A stretch of 64,000 bases of DNA. It comes from Azolla caroliniana. Lineage: Eukaryota; Polypodiophyta. Below are positions 30,807-42,200 of this stretch, in pieces; within the stretch, counting starts at the first letter, position 1, and every line of letters begins with the position of its first letter. The notes beneath the pieces are model-generated. The model was not told the origin of the DNA. It searched no databases and worked only from the letters and a program-made list of their open reading frames with translations. The position numbers and the translations under genes were made by a program. The DNA lies in the NCBI GenBank assembly GCA_043228905.1, contig JBHGNT010000001.1, forward strand, positions 11,160,001 to 11,224,000, in the 5' to 3' direction.

Positions 30807-30938
30807 TTTCGGTTCCTTTCACTCAGCCTTAAATTCCTCGACCTTTTCATATTCGTCGCTCTTCTTCTTCCTAGGCATGGCGCTGCCTTAATTCGGTGCA
30901 TCCTCGCTGTCTCTCCTCTTGTCTTCCTCCTCAAATCT
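30104..30938 (+). promoter_or_regulatory. Promoter and 5' leader region of the SUVH-type gene
   Basis: An 835-bp interval between the copia LTR and the methyltransferase ATG. It contains (CA)n tracts at about 30257-30276 and 30411-30439, a (CT)n tract at about 30661-30697 and a second at about 30777-30800. CT/GA tracts close to the start are common in plant 5' leaders and may be bound by GAGA-type factors, but that is inference. No clear TATA box at a standard spacing was identified. Confidence 0.5.
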
Positions 30939-33900
30939 ATGGATGAAGATGACGATCGAGACTTCTCGATGCTTGTCAAGAATCTCACAGGTCGCGAATT
31001 TCTGCAGCGTCAGAAGCAGACGAAATGCGAGGATGAAGAAGTATTGCGGAGAAACAACAGAGGAAGGAACGACGTAGATTGGGACAATTCCAACCATAGA
31101 CATAGACATGGCGATAGCCGGAGCCATGGAAGTGGAGGAGGAAGCTACCCGAACAAAGTTAACAGAAGTTTCAACAGAAATATGGAAGAATATAGGAATA
31201 ATAAAACAGGTGGGAGATTTATGGAGGATGCACGAAATAGACGTTTGTTGGAGGAAGAAAATCGACATGATGGTAGCTACGAAGGAGTATCAGGAAGATT
31301 CTTCTCCCAACAGAAAAAGAAACCGCAGGAAACTTCGGGAGGAGGCAGAAGGAGAGACCCAGGAATTAATAACGATAACCTCTGGTTCCGACATGGAGGT
31401 AAGCCTTCCCCTTATAATAGTCATCAGAATAAACAGAAGCATCAGGTCAGCAGAAATGGTTTTGGAACGATGGAGGAGAAGAACGAAAATGATGAAGATG
31501 ATGATCAAGAAGACAAAACATCAATAATAGAAGAAGAAACTCTCAGATCTGGACGTAGCTATCATATAAATGGTCATAGTCAGGACAACAGCAAGAATAT
31601 AGTTGATAAAGAAGAAGTAATGCCTCCATCTGATCATAATTATCATGTATCTGATCATAGCATGAAGAGAGATGGAAAAGAACAAAAACATGAAATTGTT
31701 CGATCTGAACATAGTTATCATGTAAGTGAACATAATCAGAACAGTGACAAGAAGAGCGATGGAAAAGAAGAAGAAGAAGAAACAGTTCAACCTGAGAAGA
31801 GAGATGGAAAAGAACAACAACAAAAAGATGAAATTTTTGGATCTGACCATAGTTATCATGTAAATGAACATAATCAGAACAGTGACAAGAAGAGAGATGG
31901 AAAAGAAGAAGAAGAAGAAACAGTTCAACCTGACCATAGCAACTGTGTAAAGGATCATTGTCAAGACAGTTGCAAGAAGAGAGAGGGGAAGGAAGAAACA
32001 CTTCAATCTGCTTATAGCAAGAGTTCTGGAAAGACAAATGGGAAAGAAGCAGGACCTTTTGGATCAGACCGTATGTATGTGAACAGAGAAGAAGAAGAAG
32101 AAGAAAAGCTCCATCGCCTCCAACAGCCTACACCTTCGATTACCACCTGGCTTAATAGCAAACAAGAATGTTTCTCAGTTTCTCCCTATCTAATTGAGGA
32201 TAGCAAGACAGATTATTGGAAAATCCCAGATCAGAATATTTCTGATGATAATATCATAGGTCAGAAAATGAGTGTTCAAGATCTCAAAGTCCGACCTGAC
32301 AGATCTTTCATTTCTTGTGACGGTGGCAAAAGAAAGCGTCTGAGATCTTCTGCCATTCGCGATTATCCCGAAGGTTGTGCTAGGATCTCTAACATTTGGA
32401 CATCCTCTGCGCCTGCTATATCTTCTCCTGGTCTTTCCTTAGGTGATGATACATGGAAACATCAAGCTGTGGAGTATCCAGTGGAGGTAGCCAACTGCTC
32501 AGAGGATAGAATGTCTGTGGATCTTGGAGGTCACAAAGATGGTTTGATGAACCATCCAAGTTCTCAAAGCTCAAAGCTTATATTTGCTGACAATATTGTC
32601 GTTTACACGAAGAAACAGAATTTTGGAGAAGCAATTGGAAAGCAGAAGCTCAACGATGTGAAAAAGGTCGAAGATGATGGAGCTCAGAAACTCGAAGGCA
32701 TGGGACAAATCGGAAATCAGAAGCTTGAGGAGATGAAAGGCATTAGCATATCAGCCGCTGGCCCTAAATGTATACAAGATGATTCTGCAAAGCAACACAA
32801 ATTTGGCAAAGAGATCGTGAATCAGAAGCCTGAAGAGATGGAAAGGATGGAAAATCTTAGTTCAGTCCTTACTAAGGATATCATCTCAAATTCCACTAGA
32901 AAGCTAGAAAATCACTCAGTGGTGGATCAGGTCTTCCAGTATATTTCTACAGAGGTGATTGTATTGGAGCCCGAGGATGATTCAACAGATTCTGTTCAAG
33001 CTATTGATCGAATCTCGATCCCTGAAAGAGGTTTGCAAATTTATCAACAAGGTAATGAAGAAAAGGTTACTACTTTCCCATCATTTCAGAGTACACAGAA
33101 TGTTACCGAGAGTCCAAAATTACGGTTGATAAGGAACGGTATTGTGTTGGATAATGAATGTACAGGTACGGTTGAGAGTCAATCTGCACTCCAAGATGCC
33201 TCAAAGTATTCTCTTCAAGTTAATGATGCTATCTCAATTCCTGAAACAAGTTTTGGAACTTGTCTACTAGATAATGATAGAAAGGTTTCCATTTGCTCTT
33301 CTAAGAGTGCAGAGATGAATGATGTGGATGGAAAGCATAGACCATTGCTTAAGGACAAGGAAGGGTTGAGTGCAAAGATATTTGATTCATCTAAGAGAAG
33401 ACAAAATATTACTGAGAAGCCAAAGGTACACTATATACCTGAGCTTAAAAACAATGTAGGAGCCTTAATACCTATGCAAAACAACGCCTTTGATTCCTCT
33501 CAAACTAGAGTGAATGACGCCAACAGGCCAGAAATACAGTTTATAAGTGAGGTTCCAAACAGTTCAAGAGCATTAGTACCTGTTGGAAACAGTAAAAATA
33601 TTATCAACAAGAGGGCCAATGATGAGGTGAAACTCTGTAGTCAGCGAGCTCGAAGTAGAATAAATCACTCTGAGCATAGTGATGCAAGTGTGAACAACAT
33701 TATATTCAGAGGTCCATTGGCCACTGGTTTATCTCAAGGCGAAGGAATGAGTGCCCGTGCATTAGTGAAGAGAACATTGCATGAGTTTGAATCACTTCGT
33801 AGAGAGTATGTCAAGTCCAAAGATAAGGCTAAAAGCAAAAGGTCGGATCTTGAGGCAGGAAGCATGTTAAGACAAAAGGGAAGATGGCAAAACCACTCTG

Positions 33901-35297
33901 CAGAGAAGATTATTGGAGAGGTTCCTGGTGTAGAAGTGGGTGATCAATTCTCCTTTCGAATTGAGATGTTGATTATAGGTTTGCATAGACAACTCCAAGG
34001 TGGAATTGATTATATTCCTGCTAGTAGAAGAAGTAGTGGAATGCCCCTTGCTACGAGCATTGTTGCTTCAGGCGGTTATGAAGATGATAAAGATTCGGGA
34101 GACAAGCTTATATACTCTGGTCAAGGTGGTAATAACTACAAAGGAGACAAACGACAAGGAAGTGATCAAAGTTTAGTTCGAGGTAATCTTGCAATGAGCA
34201 ATTGTATGAAAGAACGAACTCCAGTTCGTGTTATTAGAGGTACTTTCGATCCAGCGAGTCCGTCATCAAAACTATACACATACGATGGTTTATATGATGT
34301 AGTTAATGTACACTTTGATAATGGGGCAGCTGGCTTTGGTGTATATCAATTTACATTGATTAGGAGACCTGGACAACCACAATTAGGCTTATCTATTGTG
34401 CAGTTTGTTGGTAACCTTAAGAAGAAAGGGTTAGCTCGACCTAACCTCCTCTTAGAAGACCTATCTCAAGGCCAGGAAAATTGGCCTATTTGTGTTGTAA
34501 ATGAAGTAGATGGAGATCCAGCACCTACTAACTTTACATATATTCCGAATATCAAGTATCCGAAGTGGTTCTCACATGTATTACCTCAAGGTTGTGATTG
34601 TGAGGGAGGTTGTTCTGATGAGACGAATTGTAATTGTGTATTGAAAAATGGTGGAGAATTACCTTATAATGAGAAGGGTTATATCATTCGAGACAAGAAG
34701 GTGGTCTATGAATGTGGTAGTTCATGCCGATGCTCTAGCAATTGTTCAAATAGAGTAAGCCAAAAGGGTTTAAGATATCAACTAGAGGTTTTTAAGACCA
34801 AGAATCGAGGATGGGGTGTTAGATCAGTTAACCCTATACAACCTGGAGGCTTTATTTGTGAATATACTGGTGAGCTTTTATCTGATGCCGAAGCTGAACA
34901 AAGGGTTGAGAATGATGAGTATCTTTTTGAACTAGGAAACAACTGCAATCTAGAGAGTACTGATGGTGGGCTACAATTGAAGAATTTGGCAACTACAGTG
35001 TTATCATCGGTGAACGAGGATATAGGATATACCATCGATGCAAAATGTATGGGCAATGTTGCTCGCTTCATCAACCATAGTTGCTCCCCAAATCTCTTTG
35101 CTCAGAATGTATTATATGATTCTGATGATTTAAGATTCCCACATGTTATGTTATTTGCAATGGAAAATATACCCCCAATGAGAGAGCTAACCTATGATTA
35201 TAATTATACTGTTGGTCAAGTGTTGGATGCAAGTGGTAATATAAAGAGCAAAGCTTGCTATTGTGGAGCTTCAGATTGCAAAGGGAGGTTGTATTAG
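30939..35297 (+). CDS. SUVH-type histone H3K9 methyltransferase (SRA-SET), intronless, 1452 aa
   Basis: A single uninterrupted frame. Domains in order: a long charged N-terminus with imperfect repeats (about 200-370); the SRA/YDG domain (about 989-1150: VGDQFSFRIEM, GLHRQLQGGIDYI, YDGLYDVVNVH), which in this family binds methylated DNA; Cys-rich pre-SET (about 1198-1280: GCDCEGGCSDETNCNC); SET (about 1279-1425: NRGWGVRS, then NHSCSPN and ELTYDYNY for cofactor binding and catalysis); and post-SET (CYCGASDCKGRLY at the extreme C-terminus). The family places mono/dimethyl marks on H3K9 in the nucleus and reinforces CHG methylation and transposon silencing. The long N-terminus and lack of introns point to the SUVH5/6 group more than SUVH4. 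At 1452 aa it is much longer than the ~800 aa usual there. All key motifs look intact. Confidence 0.95.
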   Translation: MDEDDDRDFSMLVKNLTGREFLQRQKQTKCEDEEVLRRNNRGRNDVDWDNSNHRHRHGDSRSHGSGGGSYPNKVNRSFNRNMEEYRNNKTGGRFMEDARNRRLLEEENRHDGSYEGVSGRFFSQQKKKPQETSGGGRRRDPGINNDNLWFRHGGKPSPYNSHQNKQKHQVSRNGFGTMEEKNENDEDDDQEDKTSIIEEETLRSGRSYHINGHSQDNSKNIVDKEEVMPPSDHNYHVSDHSMKRDGKEQKHEIVRSEHSYHVSEHNQNSDKKSDGKEEEEETVQPEKRDGKEQQQKDEIFGSDHSYHVNEHNQNSDKKRDGKEEEEETVQPDHSNCVKDHCQDSCKKREGKEETLQSAYSKSSGKTNGKEAGPFGSDRMYVNREEEEEEKLHRLQQPTPSITTWLNSKQECFSVSPYLIEDSKTDYWKIPDQNISDDNIIGQKMSVQDLKVRPDRSFISCDGGKRKRLRSSAIRDYPEGCARISNIWTSSAPAISSPGLSLGDDTWKHQAVEYPVEVANCSEDRMSVDLGGHKDGLMNHPSSQSSKLIFADNIVVYTKKQNFGEAIGKQKLNDVKKVEDDGAQKLEGMGQIGNQKLEEMKGISISAAGPKCIQDDSAKQHKFGKEIVNQKPEEMERMENLSSVLTKDIISNSTRKLENHSVVDQVFQYISTEVIVLEPEDDSTDSVQAIDRISIPERGLQIYQQGNEEKVTTFPSFQSTQNVTESPKLRLIRNGIVLDNECTGTVESQSALQDASKYSLQVNDAISIPETSFGTCLLDNDRKVSICSSKSAEMNDVDGKHRPLLKDKEGLSAKIFDSSKRRQNITEKPKVHYIPELKNNVGALIPMQNNAFDSSQTRVNDANRPEIQFISEVPNSSRALVPVGNSKNIINKRANDEVKLCSQRARSRINHSEHSDASVNNIIFRGPLATGLSQGEGMSARALVKRTLHEFESLRREYVKSKDKAKSKRSDLEAGSMLRQKGRWQNHSAEKIIGEVPGVEVGDQFSFRIEMLIIGLHRQLQGGIDYIPASRRSSGMPLATSIVASGGYEDDKDSGDKLIYSGQGGNNYKGDKRQGSDQSLVRGNLAMSNCMKERTPVRVIRGTFDPASPSSKLYTYDGLYDVVNVHFDNGAAGFGVYQFTLIRRPGQPQLGLSIVQFVGNLKKKGLARPNLLLEDLSQGQENWPICVVNEVDGDPAPTNFTYIPNIKYPKWFSHVLPQGCDCEGGCSDETNCNCVLKNGGELPYNEKGYIIRDKKVVYECGSSCRCSSNCSNRVSQKGLRYQLEVFKTKNRGWGVRSVNPIQPGGFICEYTGELLSDAEAEQRVENDEYLFELGNNCNLESTDGGLQLKNLATTVLSSVNEDIGYTIDAKCMGNVARFINHSCSPNLFAQNVLYDSDDLRFPHVMLFAMENIPPMRELTYDYNYTVGQVLDASGNIKSKACYCGASDCKGRLY
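31540..32040 (+). repeat. Imperfect coding repeats in the SUVH N-terminus
   Basis: Units with S(D/E)HSYHV..HNQNSDKK and DGKEEEEETVQP recur about five times between residues ~200 and 370, with variable spacing. Two long blocks (about 31700-31795 and 31845-31935) are nearly the same in DNA as well as protein, which implies recent internal duplication. The frame stays open throughout. Confidence 0.8.
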
Positions 35298-35879
35298 TAC
35301 TTATGTTTTGGATCATTTACGTTTGTAAATGATGTACCCTTCCAGAGCTTTGCGTCATGGAACTCATATTTGTAATTACAAAAATATGAAACTCGGTTGA
35401 CTGGGTTATCCATTTTTCTCAAAGCATTGTATTATTTTTTTGAAAAGAGGAAGATGGTGAAAGTGTCGGAAAGCAAATGCAGTATGGATAGAGTTTCGAT
35501 ATATGTGTATGTTGCATGTGCCAAAGGAACCAACCATGAGAGGCATGGAGACCCACCTAATGCAATATGGATCAAAGTTTCAATATATATGTATGTTGCT
35601 TGCGCTCGAGGAACCAACCCTAAAAGGCATGAAGACCCACTTAATGCAGGGGTGGGAAAAACACAAAAGTATGTGAACCATGCATAATAAAGGCTACCCA
35701 CCATTTAAGGCTATATATTTTTACTTGCATTGCTTGATATTCTTCTATCAAGGCTTTAATCTAATATTAAGGGCCCAAAAAATAGTCGTGTAATGAGGTT
35801 GTTCCCATGGAGTCGAGAGGATAGAAGAATACTAAACTGATCACACATGATTTGTAATATTGATGATTGGTGATGTTGG
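35298..35879. other. 3' flank of the SUVH gene with an 84-bp direct duplication
   Basis: Presumed 3' UTR and downstream sequence. AGTTTCRATATATRTGTATG begins at 35492 and 35576, and each copy continues with GGAACCAACC and AAGACCCAC-like segments. Neither copy is coding. No canonical polyadenylation signal stands out. Confidence 0.6.
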
Positions 35880-36760
35880 CAAAGGATTGAAGTAAAAAGG
35901 ATGATCAAGCTATGTTAGTACTTTCAAACACTTTTTCATCATCTTTGATTGCACATGTAAAGCATTGTAGTAGTGGTAAGGAGATGTGGGATACATTAGA
36001 AAAGGTTTTCTCGAATGTGTCTTCAGCTAGAGAGATGCAACTAAAAGAGCAATTACAAAATGTTAAAATGGATAGAAACATGACAATCATTGATTGTGTT
36101 GGAAAAATTAGGAAAATTGTGGATGATGATGATGATATTGTGTGTAGTATGTTTGAGAGGATTGCCATCAAACTTTAATGTATTTAAAACATCCATTTAT
36201 ATTGTTGGAATCATAGTATGAACCATACGTACCATACGTGCATTCGCGTTCGTGAATGTTTCGATCATTCGTGTAAGAAAAACACCCTCAAAGAATGATA
36301 AATACCATACTTTTGGATTAACTATTTATTATGAGGTAAATAAGCCTAAACAATGGGAAAAAAACAAAAAAAAAAACACAAGAATGATTGAATAACATTC
36401 ACATTCGTTTTCCAACGTAGGAAAACGAATGTTATGCTAGACGAACACGAATTTTACGTACTATGGTTAGAATACAATCATTTGATGAGTTGATTCCTAA
36501 GTTGCTAACGGAATATCAAATTACAAAATCATCAAAGAGTGGTAAGGATTGGAATGAAGAAGCATCCTTCTATGCTGGTAGAGGAAAATCTTTAAGAGGA
36601 AGAGGAAGGTGGCAACAACAAGGAAGCAATAAAGCTTGTGGAACATGGCAAAATAACAAATTTACAATGAAAAGAAACAAGAAGGTGAGAACTACAATTT
36701 CAATAATAATAGAGGGAGAGGGAGAATGCTTAGAGAATGTCAAATCAATTCCTAGTTGAT
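35880..36760 (+). pseudogene. Decayed Ty1/copia gag, split by a MITE-like insertion
   Basis: Plus-strand fragments 35912-36178 (GKEMWDTLEKVFSN, REMQLKEQLQNVKM) and 36463-36759 (FDELIPKLLTEYQI, then an Arg/Gly-rich GRGKSLRGRGRW) are successive parts of a copia gag of the UBN2 type. Between them lies about 260 bp of unrelated sequence. Stops and frame changes are present, and no LTR or pol was found. Confidence 0.75.
36208..36468. mobile_element. MITE-like insertion in the copia gag (about 260 bp)
   Basis: The interval interrupts gag homology cleanly. Its ends carry inverted AATCATAGTATG (left) and CGTACTATGGTT (right), a match of about 10 of 12. It is AT-rich and non-coding, with a poly-A run (36359-36379). 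GTT occurs at both junctions, but a definite target-site duplication cannot be fixed. The transposon class is not determined. Confidence 0.4.
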
Positions 36761-36888
36761 ATGTGATTGTAAAGCTCCTCGCCAATATATAATTTTGAAA
36801 TCGAATCCGGTGAGAATTATGCCCAATGAGCTTGTCTCCTATACTAAGTACTCAAGTTACTTATAAATATGTGAGATTCTTATGATCA

Positions 36889-37119
36889 TTATACAAATGA
36901 CTTGATGAGGAGACCATTCCAAAAACTATCTCCATTGCTCAAAAGCTCCTTATCATGGACATCATAATTAATCTCAACAGAAGTAAATTTCCGTGAATGG
37001 GAAGCTATGGACGAAGCTCTCCATCTTCTCTTAATTGTGATAAAACACTCCCCAGTGCAAAAATGATGCAAAACCAAAGTATCGTCAACGAGGAAAGCAA
37101 CATGCAAGAATAGGCGCAA
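36889..37119 (-). pseudogene. Ty3/gypsy RNase H fragment
   Basis: A minus-strand frame of 76 codons includes SHSRKFTSVEINYDVHDKELL, the conserved RNase H stretch around the catalytic Glu in gypsy elements. It then loses homology after DSFW. It is an isolated scrap in AT-rich sequence. Confidence 0.7.
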
Positions 37120-39214
37120 TAAGTGTTAAGGGAAAGATTGCTTTGTATAATTAGTTATAACAAACCCCATAAGACTTTCATATTTTCATTCTCAACTATT
37201 GGTCATAAGCCAAACCTGTTATATTGTAATTTGTGGGGACCTTTTATTATATTAGAACCGTCAATGGCCAATGGGCTTGTAATGTGAAAAGGGTCCTTCT
37301 GGGTTCAACTTATATAAAAGGGCAACCTCTAATGTAAAAGAGGCCTTTGGGTGCCCTAACTTTGGGACTACCTTTTGGTCCTCATTCTCTCCGCTTTACA
37401 TACATTAAGAGTCACTTTCCTTAGTGTAGTGTTTCCATCTAATTAATGAAGATATACATGTTCCATTTTTAGTAGTTATCTATTTAATTGAGACGAACAT
37501 AATTCTTAATGTGATTAAGAGTGTCTTAATTTATATTAACTTAAGAAGCCTTTGTGGCTTTTGTGATTGCATGGAGTGGAGAGATAAATGTTTTTGTGTT
37601 AATTTGTGACATAGTCTTTGCCATTGGGGAATGCCATCCCCAAATCCCTCGATTAGCCCATATGGAGGAAGGCAACCCCTAGGCACTTGGTAGTGACCCT
37701 TGTAAGTGCAACACTCCAAGATACGATTCGTGTTAATCCCTTCGAGAAAATGTTATTCAATAAAAAGAATGGGCCCTCTAACTAAACAAAGTGGTGATAC
37801 CAAGGGAAACAAGCAACAAGAAACCAAAGATACCTATTGTTAAACAAGTATCATAACATATAGTCAAGATAAGCCTGAATAATTTGAGAAAGAAGTTAAT
37901 GAATCCTTGTTATAAGAGAGGTGCACACACAATATGATAGGACACTTTGATATTCAATGGAAGGCATGAACTACATCCTAGCCAAACATGTAGAACTATG
38001 CACGAGGGGGGCTTGAGGTTTAATATCAAGCCTTGATATGACGACTTTAGGAGAATTAAAGGCAAGTTACAATTTGGGCATTGTTAACCCCTAGTAACTA
38101 CACACTAAAGTGGCATAGAGGTACAAGAGACCAAAACACCTAGAAAGGCTAAACAAACTAGAGATCAACAAACATAGTTTTTGCCACTGAATTCGATGCA
38201 TTTACTCAAGAGTGCCTTTAGCCCTTGTTGAGGAGGGGACCTCGAATATTCACCTTAACCTCAAAGAGGGGATGGATTTACATGTAGAGTGTCTTATGTT
38301 GCAAATCTAAATGGAGAGAAAAACTTACTCTCTTAGGAATATTTTTGAGAAAAGATGCAAACATTAGTTGCATTTGAGCTCATTTAAGTTCTAATTATAA
38401 TATATGAGGATGATATCTCCATTGATGAAGCCAAAGTTAAACTAATACTAGAGATGCCACACTCTAATTAACAAGAAGTGAGTGCAAGGATTTTTTGGGC
38501 TAAGTGGATGTTACCCTTGGTTCACTAACATACTCCAAATAATTATGCGTCAGTTAAGCAGTGTTCAAGATTTGTTGACAAATTTGAAGTGTTATATGTT
38601 TTAATTAGATTAAGATAGTTGATGTGATTCAAGGTTCCCCTAAGCAAGTAACTCATGATACCTAAAGACATAGTTTAAGACAAGAACAACTTTAATTGGG
38701 GGAGAAATTTAATGTATGGAAAGTCACAAAATGCAAAAATGTGTCATGGGGCCCATATATATATATCTATATTGCCATTGAGTACATACATACATACATA
38801 CATACATGGATGGACCAAGAATGATTTACACTTAATGTTTTGGAACATGTTATTATTATTATATCTTCACGTTGTGGCAGAAGGGGGGTGTAAGTTGTTG
38901 GGGGGTGTATTTTGTGAAATCAACCATTTGCGCGGACATTGGGAACTTATGTAAACCAACATTGGATTTGGATTGTGGCAAGTCATTTATTTAAGGCTTA
39001 ATTTGGTGAGTTTGTAGAGAAGGGCGATTTTGGTGAATTTGGATCGATCGAGAGAAGGGTAGTTTGATGAGACCACCATATGTATGTATGTATGTATGTA
39101 TGTATACACAGTACGAGTATTATGTATTCATTCTTATGTTCAGCGTATGAAATTATTTGGCTCTGTTTGCTTTGCGAATAAGGCGACGACGAACAAAGGT
39201 TTAGCGTTGTAGCG
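37120..39214. other. Intergenic region with decayed repeats, upstream of the kelch gene
   Basis: No gene is supported. A promoter-like CTTATATAAAAGGG (about 37307-37320) with surrounding sequence could be part of a decayed LTR. Tetranucleotide runs ATAC/GTAT occur at 38786-38806 and 39076-39104. The last ~150 bp before 39215 should hold the kelch gene promoter and 5' UTR, but I see no clear TATA box. Confidence 0.45.
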
Positions 39215-42200
39215 ATGGCGGGGAAGAAGCAGAAGAAGCCAGGGAAAGGGAAAGAGAAGACTGAGAGGAAGACTGCGAAGGCTTCAGAGAAGCGTGCTCG
39301 TCGGGATGAGAAGAAGCTCGACCAAGAAGACGACATTGATGCTATCTTGGTAAGAAAAAGAAGAAACAAAAACATTTCATTCATTTAATTTTTTTCCTTA
39401 TCACATAAATACCATATTTTTACTATTTTCTTCTTCTCTGATTTCTTATTTCTCTTAACTTCTTTTTGTTTATGTTTTATTTGGAATTTTTCTTCTATTC
39501 TTTATTTGTTAGTATATTTCTTCTTTTACCTTTAATTCTGCATTTTTTCTTCTTTTTATTTGAGATTCAGATTCTTTTACTTCATTTTTCCTTTCGTCCT
39601 TTTTATTGTCTTCTTCCTTCTATTTTTTATATAAATATTTTTGATTGATTTCTTCTTCTTCTTAATATTCATGTTTTTCATTTTTTTGTTTCTTGTTTTC
39701 TTTTGATTTTGCAGGCCAATATTAAAAAAGAGGAATGCAAAAAGACAGCGGTGCATGTGGAAGAGAATGTAGCTGCACCTTCTCCTCGTTGTAACTGCAC
39801 GGTATGTAGCGAGGGAGATATCGATAGAGATAGAGAGATTGGTTTTATTGCCATGGTCAGACACCAGATATGTATGACCTATGGATTTGGTAAGTGGCAA
39901 ATTTCACTAATGTATGTTGCAATTGAGGGCAGGCTTTGTGACTGATAGAGAAACGTGTGTGGCGATAGGTAGTTGGGGTCAAAGATTGTGGGCAAAGCAA
40001 ATTCAAATGTGATTGAGGGTGGAACATTGCATTAGAGTCTGATGCTTAGACACCAGCTTCTTTGAGGAGAAACATGGATCACCGAACTCTACCTGTAGTA
40101 CAAAACTGATACATTCGGTGTATCCATTACAATCCACTTGATAAGAAGTTACTATAGCTGTTAGATATAATCAATGATCAACCCCAAGTTGTCACTTTCT
40201 CCCCACATGCATTCTTAGAGTGCACATTTTGTGACAACACCCCGTACCCCAAATGCGGAGTATCTATTGTGCAACATGACCATATGGGTCGATGAGGTGT
40301 CAATGTGGGAAACTGTAGGTGAGTAGGACGAGAATGTATTTAGGAAAGAGGGAAGTAGGGTAATTGGATTGACTAGTAGGTAAACTGGAAGAATGTTCTT
40401 TGTTGGCAAGTTAAGAGGTTCTTAGTCTTGAAGCATTTGCCATTGACTTTAAGATAAGTTCTATCTAGCACTAGTGTGTATATAGGGAGCTGGGTCATAT
40501 TAAATGACAAGTCAGTTGACAGAAAAGGAATATCCCTGTCATTATTAACCGACTTACACATTTAATGTGACAATGAGACCAAACAAAGAAAATAAATATC
40601 CACTCTTTTTCTCTTACACAGATGCTGTGACTATTATCTGTATCCACTAACTTTATAGTCGACTAGTCCAGATGCCATCTAAGCTCTAAGGTGTGTGTGC
40701 ACGGGAGGACTATCATTGTGAACTGCTTTCCTCATATGTAATAGGAAGTTTGTATTCACATATACATCTCTGTGAGTGTAACTCTATATGCCTATCTAGT
40801 TAATTCTCAATATTTCTAACAATAGTCACACAAAACAGAACAATAGAAAAGTAGATACTGTTGGAGATAAAAATCTCTAATAAATATGTTCAATCAAGGA
40901 ATGAAGCATAGACAATGAATAGTGAATTCATAGAGAAAACAGTTCCTGGGTCCATACCTCACTAATTAGTGGGAGAAAGATGTGGCTCTTTTTATGGAAC
41001 CAAATCCAAAATGTTTACACAACTTTGAAAATGGTTTGCTTTATTCAGCTGAAAAGGTCACGAGAATTTATAGGAAAAATTATGATTTTTCTGTAAAAGA
41101 GAAGAGAGAATGTAGAGATCAGAGGCTTTCCACCTCCTAATTGAAGGGAAGGACCAATTGAGAGAAGTTGACGATGACCCATAACATCATTGCTGCCTTG
41201 GTGAAGATGTCATTGATACCATTGATAGGAATAATTTCTTGTTGATTACTGGGACTGCTCCCATCTCCACCCAAGTTATATGACGAGGCACTGCTTTACT
41301 CCTTGAAATAAAGTCTTACATGGTCTTTGAAATTTCTTTATCCCATAAGGAATGTGTATCCTACTGTTTAGTGAAGTATTGCAGGAGTTCTCTGGTTTGG
41401 GGCTACTTGACTTGACATTATGTTTCTTGAATCTCATTAAAGAGCTGATATTCATTCATGTTCTTAGTAGGTTGGACATCTGGAGCGTAGTGCTCCACCA
41501 TCTTCATCTTATAGTTTTGAAATAATATCTGTTTATGTATCACTTGTCACAGTTATCTGACGTCTTATGTATTTATGTTGAATATAATAATCATTAGTAA
41601 TTACCCATATTCTTGTTCTAATATGTCAGAATCACATAATGCATAAACTTATAGTCAGCTCAAAATTGCTTTCAATCATAGAGTCTTCTTTCCCATTCAT
41701 GTACCTTTTGATGTCTGATAGCTAAGGTGTTCTATATTTTATCCTTGATTTTTAAATTGATTTTCAGGTTTCTGTTAATCCAATGAAGGATTCAGAATTG
41801 GTAATATATGGAGGAGAATATTACAATGGGGATAAGGTAACTGAATTAATCCTTCTAATTGTTTATCGTTGGAAGGGATTGATAATAACTGATATCATAT
41901 TATTTGTGCTAAATCTATCGTTGTTCCAGACATATGTTTATGGCGATCTTTACAGATACAATACAGAAAAAAAGGAATGGAAGCTTGTTTCCAGTCCAAA
42001 TAGCCCCCCTCCCCGGAGTGCTCATCAATCTGTTGCTTGGAAAAACTCTATTTTTGTCTTTGGTATTACTCTAGTTTTTATCTTTGATATTCCGCGAGTG
42101 AAATTGTTTTTTTATGAATGTTAATGTGCTGTAAGAGTCTGTTTTGCATAGCGGTTTGCAGACCCTTTCACATATGTCATGTCAATAGTTGTGAATGGGA

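Noticed and set aside
31521-32037. Long minus-strand frames (161 and 164 codons) opposite the SUVH N-terminus
   Set aside because: They are shadows of the repeat-rich coding strand. Their Phe/Leu/His-rich repeats mirror the GAA/CAT codon repeats of the sense frame, and no start context or homology supports them.
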